NCBI GenBank assembly: GCA_022241605.1
Contig: JAKOMQ010000005.1
Location: 91,857-155,856, forward strand
DNA: 64,000 bases
Origin: Aquimonas sp.
GTDB lineage: Bacteria; Pseudomonadota; Gammaproteobacteria; Xanthomonadales; Xanthomonadaceae
Reading direction: 5' to 3'
Shown: in pieces, positions 61,911-64,000 of the stretch
Layout: every line of letters begins with the position of its first letter
How positions within the stretch are numbered: position 1 is the first letter of the stretch
Position numbers and translations under genes: made by a program
Notes under the pieces: generated by a model
What the model saw: only the letters and a program-made list of their open reading frames with translations
What the model was told of the DNA's origin: nothing
Databases searched by the model: none

Positions 61911-62690
61911 ATGAGCGATGCTCCCGTCGCGCTTGTCACCGGCTCCACCAGCGGCATCGGTTTGGCCGTGGCCGAGGCCCTGGCCGCAGCCGGCTACCGC
62001 GTCCTGCTGAACGGACTCGGCAGCGCCGAGCAGATCGAGGCTGCGCGCGCGCGAGCGCGCGCTCATGGAATGGAGGTTGACTTCCGCGAAGCCGACCTGA
62101 TGCAGCCGGCCGAGGTTGAAGCCCTGGTCCGCTACTGCGAACAGCGCTTCGGGCGGATCGATGTGCTGGTCAACAACGCCGGCATCCAGCACACAGCGCG
62201 GGTCGAATCCTTCCCGGTCGAACAGTGGGACCGGGTGATCGCCCTTAACCTGTCGGCCTGTTTCCACGCCATCCGCGCCGCCCTACCGGGGATGCAGGCG
62301 CGCGGGAGTGGCCGCATCATCAACATCGCATCCGTGCACGGCCTCGTGGCGTCGGAGGAGAAATCCGCCTATGTCGCCGCCAAGCACGGCCTGGTGGGCC
62401 TGACCAAGGTCACCGCGCTGGAGAACGCTGAATCCGGCATCACCTGCAACGCGATCTGCCCGGGCTGGGTGCTGACCCCACTGGTGCAGAAGCAGATCGA
62501 CGCCCGCGCCGAACGCGAGTGCTGCGACAAGGCCGCCGCCGAGCGGCAACTCCTGCGCGAAAAGGAACCCACCCTGCGCTTCACCCGCCCCGAGGACATC
62601 GGCGCGGCCGCGGTGTTCCTCTGCAGCCCTGCCGGCGACAACGTCACCGGCACCACGCTGGCGATGGACGGCGGCTGGACAGCGCGCTGA
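61911..62690 (+). CDS. bdhA: 3-hydroxybutyrate dehydrogenase (SDR family)
   Basis: 259 residues from the ATG at 61911, with AAGAAGG upstream. A short-chain dehydrogenase: nucleotide loop TGSTSGIG near residue 13, VLVNNAGIQHTARVESFPVE near residue 87, catalytic Ser in IINIASVHGLVAS, and Tyr-Lys in SAYVAAKHGLVGLTKV. The substrate-specific segments ITCNAICPGWVLTPLVQKQI and the 260-residue length match D-3-hydroxybutyrate dehydrogenases, which make acetoacetate during storage-polymer breakdown. No phasin or depolymerase gene is close. Confidence 0.88.
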   Translation: MSDAPVALVTGSTSGIGLAVAEALAAAGYRVLLNGLGSAEQIEAARARARAHGMEVDFREADLMQPAEVEALVRYCEQRFGRIDVLVNNAGIQHTARVESFPVEQWDRVIALNLSACFHAIRAALPGMQARGSGRIINIASVHGLVASEEKSAYVAAKHGLVGLTKVTALENAESGITCNAICPGWVLTPLVQKQIDARAERECCDKAAAERQLLREKEPTLRFTRPEDIGAAAVFLCSPAGDNVTGTTLAMDGGWTAR

Positions 62691-62692
62691 CG

Positions 62693-62719
62693 CGGCCCTG
62701 ATACCCCCGGGCAGGGCCG
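62693..62719. terminator. Hairpin between bdhA and the peptidase gene
   Basis: CGGCCCTG (62693-62700) and CAGGGCCG (62712-62719) form a perfect 8-base stem between convergent genes; no T tract. Confidence 0.4.
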
Positions 62720-62735
62720 GGGCGGCATCGACATT

Positions 62736-63701
62736 TCAGTCGCGGCCGTCCGGATCGGCCTCACTGTCGAAAATGGCGACTCCACGGCTGCCGTCGGCAG
62801 CAATCCAGCCGCGGTACATGCCGGAGGTGTTGAAGGGCATGCGCAGCCCACCCTGCGCGTCCATCGCGATGACTCCGCCGTCGCCACCGAGTGCCGGCAG
62901 ATCCTTGAGGATCACGGCATCCGCTGCCTCGGCCAGGGCTTGCCCGCCGATCCGCATTCGGCTGCAGATCTCGTGGCCTACGCCGAGGCGGATGAAATAC
63001 TCGCCCCAGCCGGTGGCGGATACCGCGCAGCCGGCCTCGGCCCAGGTGCCGGCACCCAGCACCGGCACGTCGCCGACGCGGCCCCAGCGCTTGTTCACCA
63101 TGCCTCCGGTGGACGTGGCCGCAGCCAGCGCACCGTGCTGATCCAACGCGACCGCGCCGACCGTGCCGTAGCGAGCTTCCGGCGGCAGCGCGGCGCGCGT
63201 CTGCTCGCGCGCTCGCACGTCCTGTAGCTGCTGCCAGCGGCGCTCGGTACGGAAATACTCGGGGTCGACCCGCTCGATACCGCGCTCCGCAGCGAAGCGC
63301 TCGGCACCGTCGCCGATCAGCATCACGTGGGGGCTGTCGTCCATCACCCGGCGTGCGAGATCGATCGGGTTGCGAACCGTGCGCAGACCTGCGACCGCAC
63401 CCGCGGAGCGCGTGGGCCCGTGCATGATGGAAGCATCCATTTCGACATGGCCTTCGTGGGTGAACACGCTGCCATGGCCGGCATTGAAATGCGGGCTGTC
63501 CTCCAGCAGCTTCACTGCGGCGACGACCGCATCGAGGCTGGTTCCCCCAGCCGACAGAACCGCCTCGCCAGCGCTCAGGGCACGGTCCAGGTCGGCGCGT
63601 ATCCCAGCTTCCACCTCCGATGTGATGGCATCCCGAGTGAGGGTGCCGGCGCCACCGTGGATCACCAGCGCGTAGGGTTTTTCGGCAAGAGCCAGCGCGG
63701 G
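62736..63701 (-). pseudogene. Isoaspartyl peptidase / L-asparaginase with 5' end replaced by an IS
   Basis: About 321 codons remain, reading from the IS junction at 63701. They start SPALALAEKPYALVIHGGAG, where the ALALA looks like the end of a signal peptide. The mature plant-type asparaginase is complete: HFNAGHGSVFTHEGHVEMDA, the autocleavage site with its nucleophilic Thr in YGTVGAVALDQHGALAAATS, and GWGEYFIRLGVGHEI. It would hydrolyse isoaspartyl dipeptides. The start codon and most of the signal peptide lie beyond the IS, so the gene is probably inactive or mis-localised. The open frame continues into the IS and could give a cytosolic fusion protein. Confidence 0.8.
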
Positions 63702-64000
63702 TGACCTGCCGGCTTTTTCAGGACCACCGATTAGTTGAGGGAGGCTCGGTGGGTTGATGCTTCGTTCTTCTGCTTCTGTTCGTCCTTGAACTGCTTCGGG
63801 GTCCGGTAGCCGAGGCTCGAGTGGGGGCGATCTTCGTTGTAGTGGCGGCGCCAGCTCTCGATGATCACCCGCGCCTCGGCCCGGCTCCGGAACCACTCCA
63901 TGCTCAGGCACTCGTCGCGGAACTTGCCGTTCAAGCTCTCCGCGGTGCCATTCTGCCAAGGCTTGCCGGGGTCGATGTGCGCCGTTTCGATGCCCTCCTG
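63702..64000 (-). mobile_element. IS3-family element, right part
   Basis: Begins at TGACCTGCCGGCTTTTTCAG (63702), whose TG end and position after the transposase stop fit the IS terminal repeat. It continues past the window edge. It carries the end of the orfB transposase on the minus strand. Insertion is in the 5' part of the isoaspartyl peptidase gene. Confidence 0.8.
63731..64000 (-). CDS. IS3-family transposase OrfB (C-terminal part)
   Basis: The last 89 residues of the transposase; the gene extends beyond the right edge. HIDPGKPWQNGTAESLNGKF then RDECLSMEWFRSRAEARVII and WRRHYNEDRPHSSLGYRTPK are the retroviral-integrase-type core end of IS3 elements. The Glu in GTAESLNG is the last residue of the DDE triad. 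The sequence is closest to the IS407-type subgroup. OrfA and the rest of the element are not visible. The stop TAA at 63731 lies 29 bases from the end of the element. Confidence 0.9.
   Translation of the reverse strand, partial: QEGIETAHIDPGKPWQNGTAESLNGKFRDECLSMEWFRSRAEARVIIESWRRHYNEDRPHSSLGYRTPKQFKDEQKQKNEASTHRASLN

Overview
The window is high-GC, densely coding chromosomal DNA from a gammaproteobacterium, most likely Lysobacterales (Xanthomonadales). I infer this from the regulatory-type PTS (EIIA-Man, HPr and EI with no sugar permease in view), the mla-type lipid operon, a kinase-paired ECF sigma factor of the type known from Xanthomonas, the tsaD/rpsU/yqeY and prfB-lysS blocks, and GGGAATC-type intergenic repeats. 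No rRNA, tRNA, CRISPR array or prophage was recognised. The only insertion sequence is cut by the right edge.

Layout. 1-2.2 kb: end of EIIA-Man, ptsH, ptsI. 2.3-3.1 kb: Fur-box-preceded hemP and a HemS/ChuX-like gene on the minus strand. 3.2-8.5 kb: metF, convergent with a PHO-box-driven pstSCAB-phoU operon. 8.6-16 kb: ExoD-like, RDD and DUF456 membrane proteins, exonuclease I, a TPR protein, a hydrolase, a TrhA-like protein and pyroglutamyl peptidase, with several dispersed repeats between them. 16.3-22 kb: two secreted proteins sharing a C-terminal GFE tag and an upstream hairpin motif, followed by an ECF sigma factor overlapping a Ser/Thr kinase-TPR protein. 22-26.3 kb: an RND adaptor and pump with an atypical proton-relay set. 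26.6-30.4 kb: exported globin, DUF3034, COG4315-type protein, ChrR-like cupin, ECF sigma factor and a DUF4124 protein.

30.6-37.8 kb is one long chain of overlapping genes: phosphatidylserine synthase, a GAF/PP2C/HATPase protein, a STAS protein, MlaE-, MlaF- and MlaD-like subunits, an auxiliary lipoprotein, a HolD-like psi subunit and RimI. It suggests a partner-switch phospho-module wired into a lipid transporter, and it is my leading candidate for undescribed biology. 37.9-44.6 kb: HDOD protein, folK-folB, tsaD, rpsU, yqeY, an MFS transporter and a DUF4139 protein. 45-52 kb: M3 peptidase lipoprotein, a receiver protein behind twin palindromes, an iron-sulfur photolyase and hutF. 52-54.3 kb: ECF sigma, anti-sigma-like protein and two exported proteins sharing a C-terminal domain. 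54.3-57.3 kb: prfB (with programmed frameshift) and lysS. 57.4-62.7 kb: a BlaI remnant, GGDEF-EAL protein, SlyD-like FKBP, NlpC/P60 lipoprotein, dcd and a 3-hydroxybutyrate dehydrogenase. 62.7-64 kb: an isoaspartyl peptidase whose 5' end is displaced by an IS3-family element.

Most operons are built with 1-8 base stop/start overlaps (ATGA, GTGA, TGATG), and these decided many of the start codons. Starts away from such overlaps were chosen by Shine-Dalgarno spacing, signal peptide position or family length.
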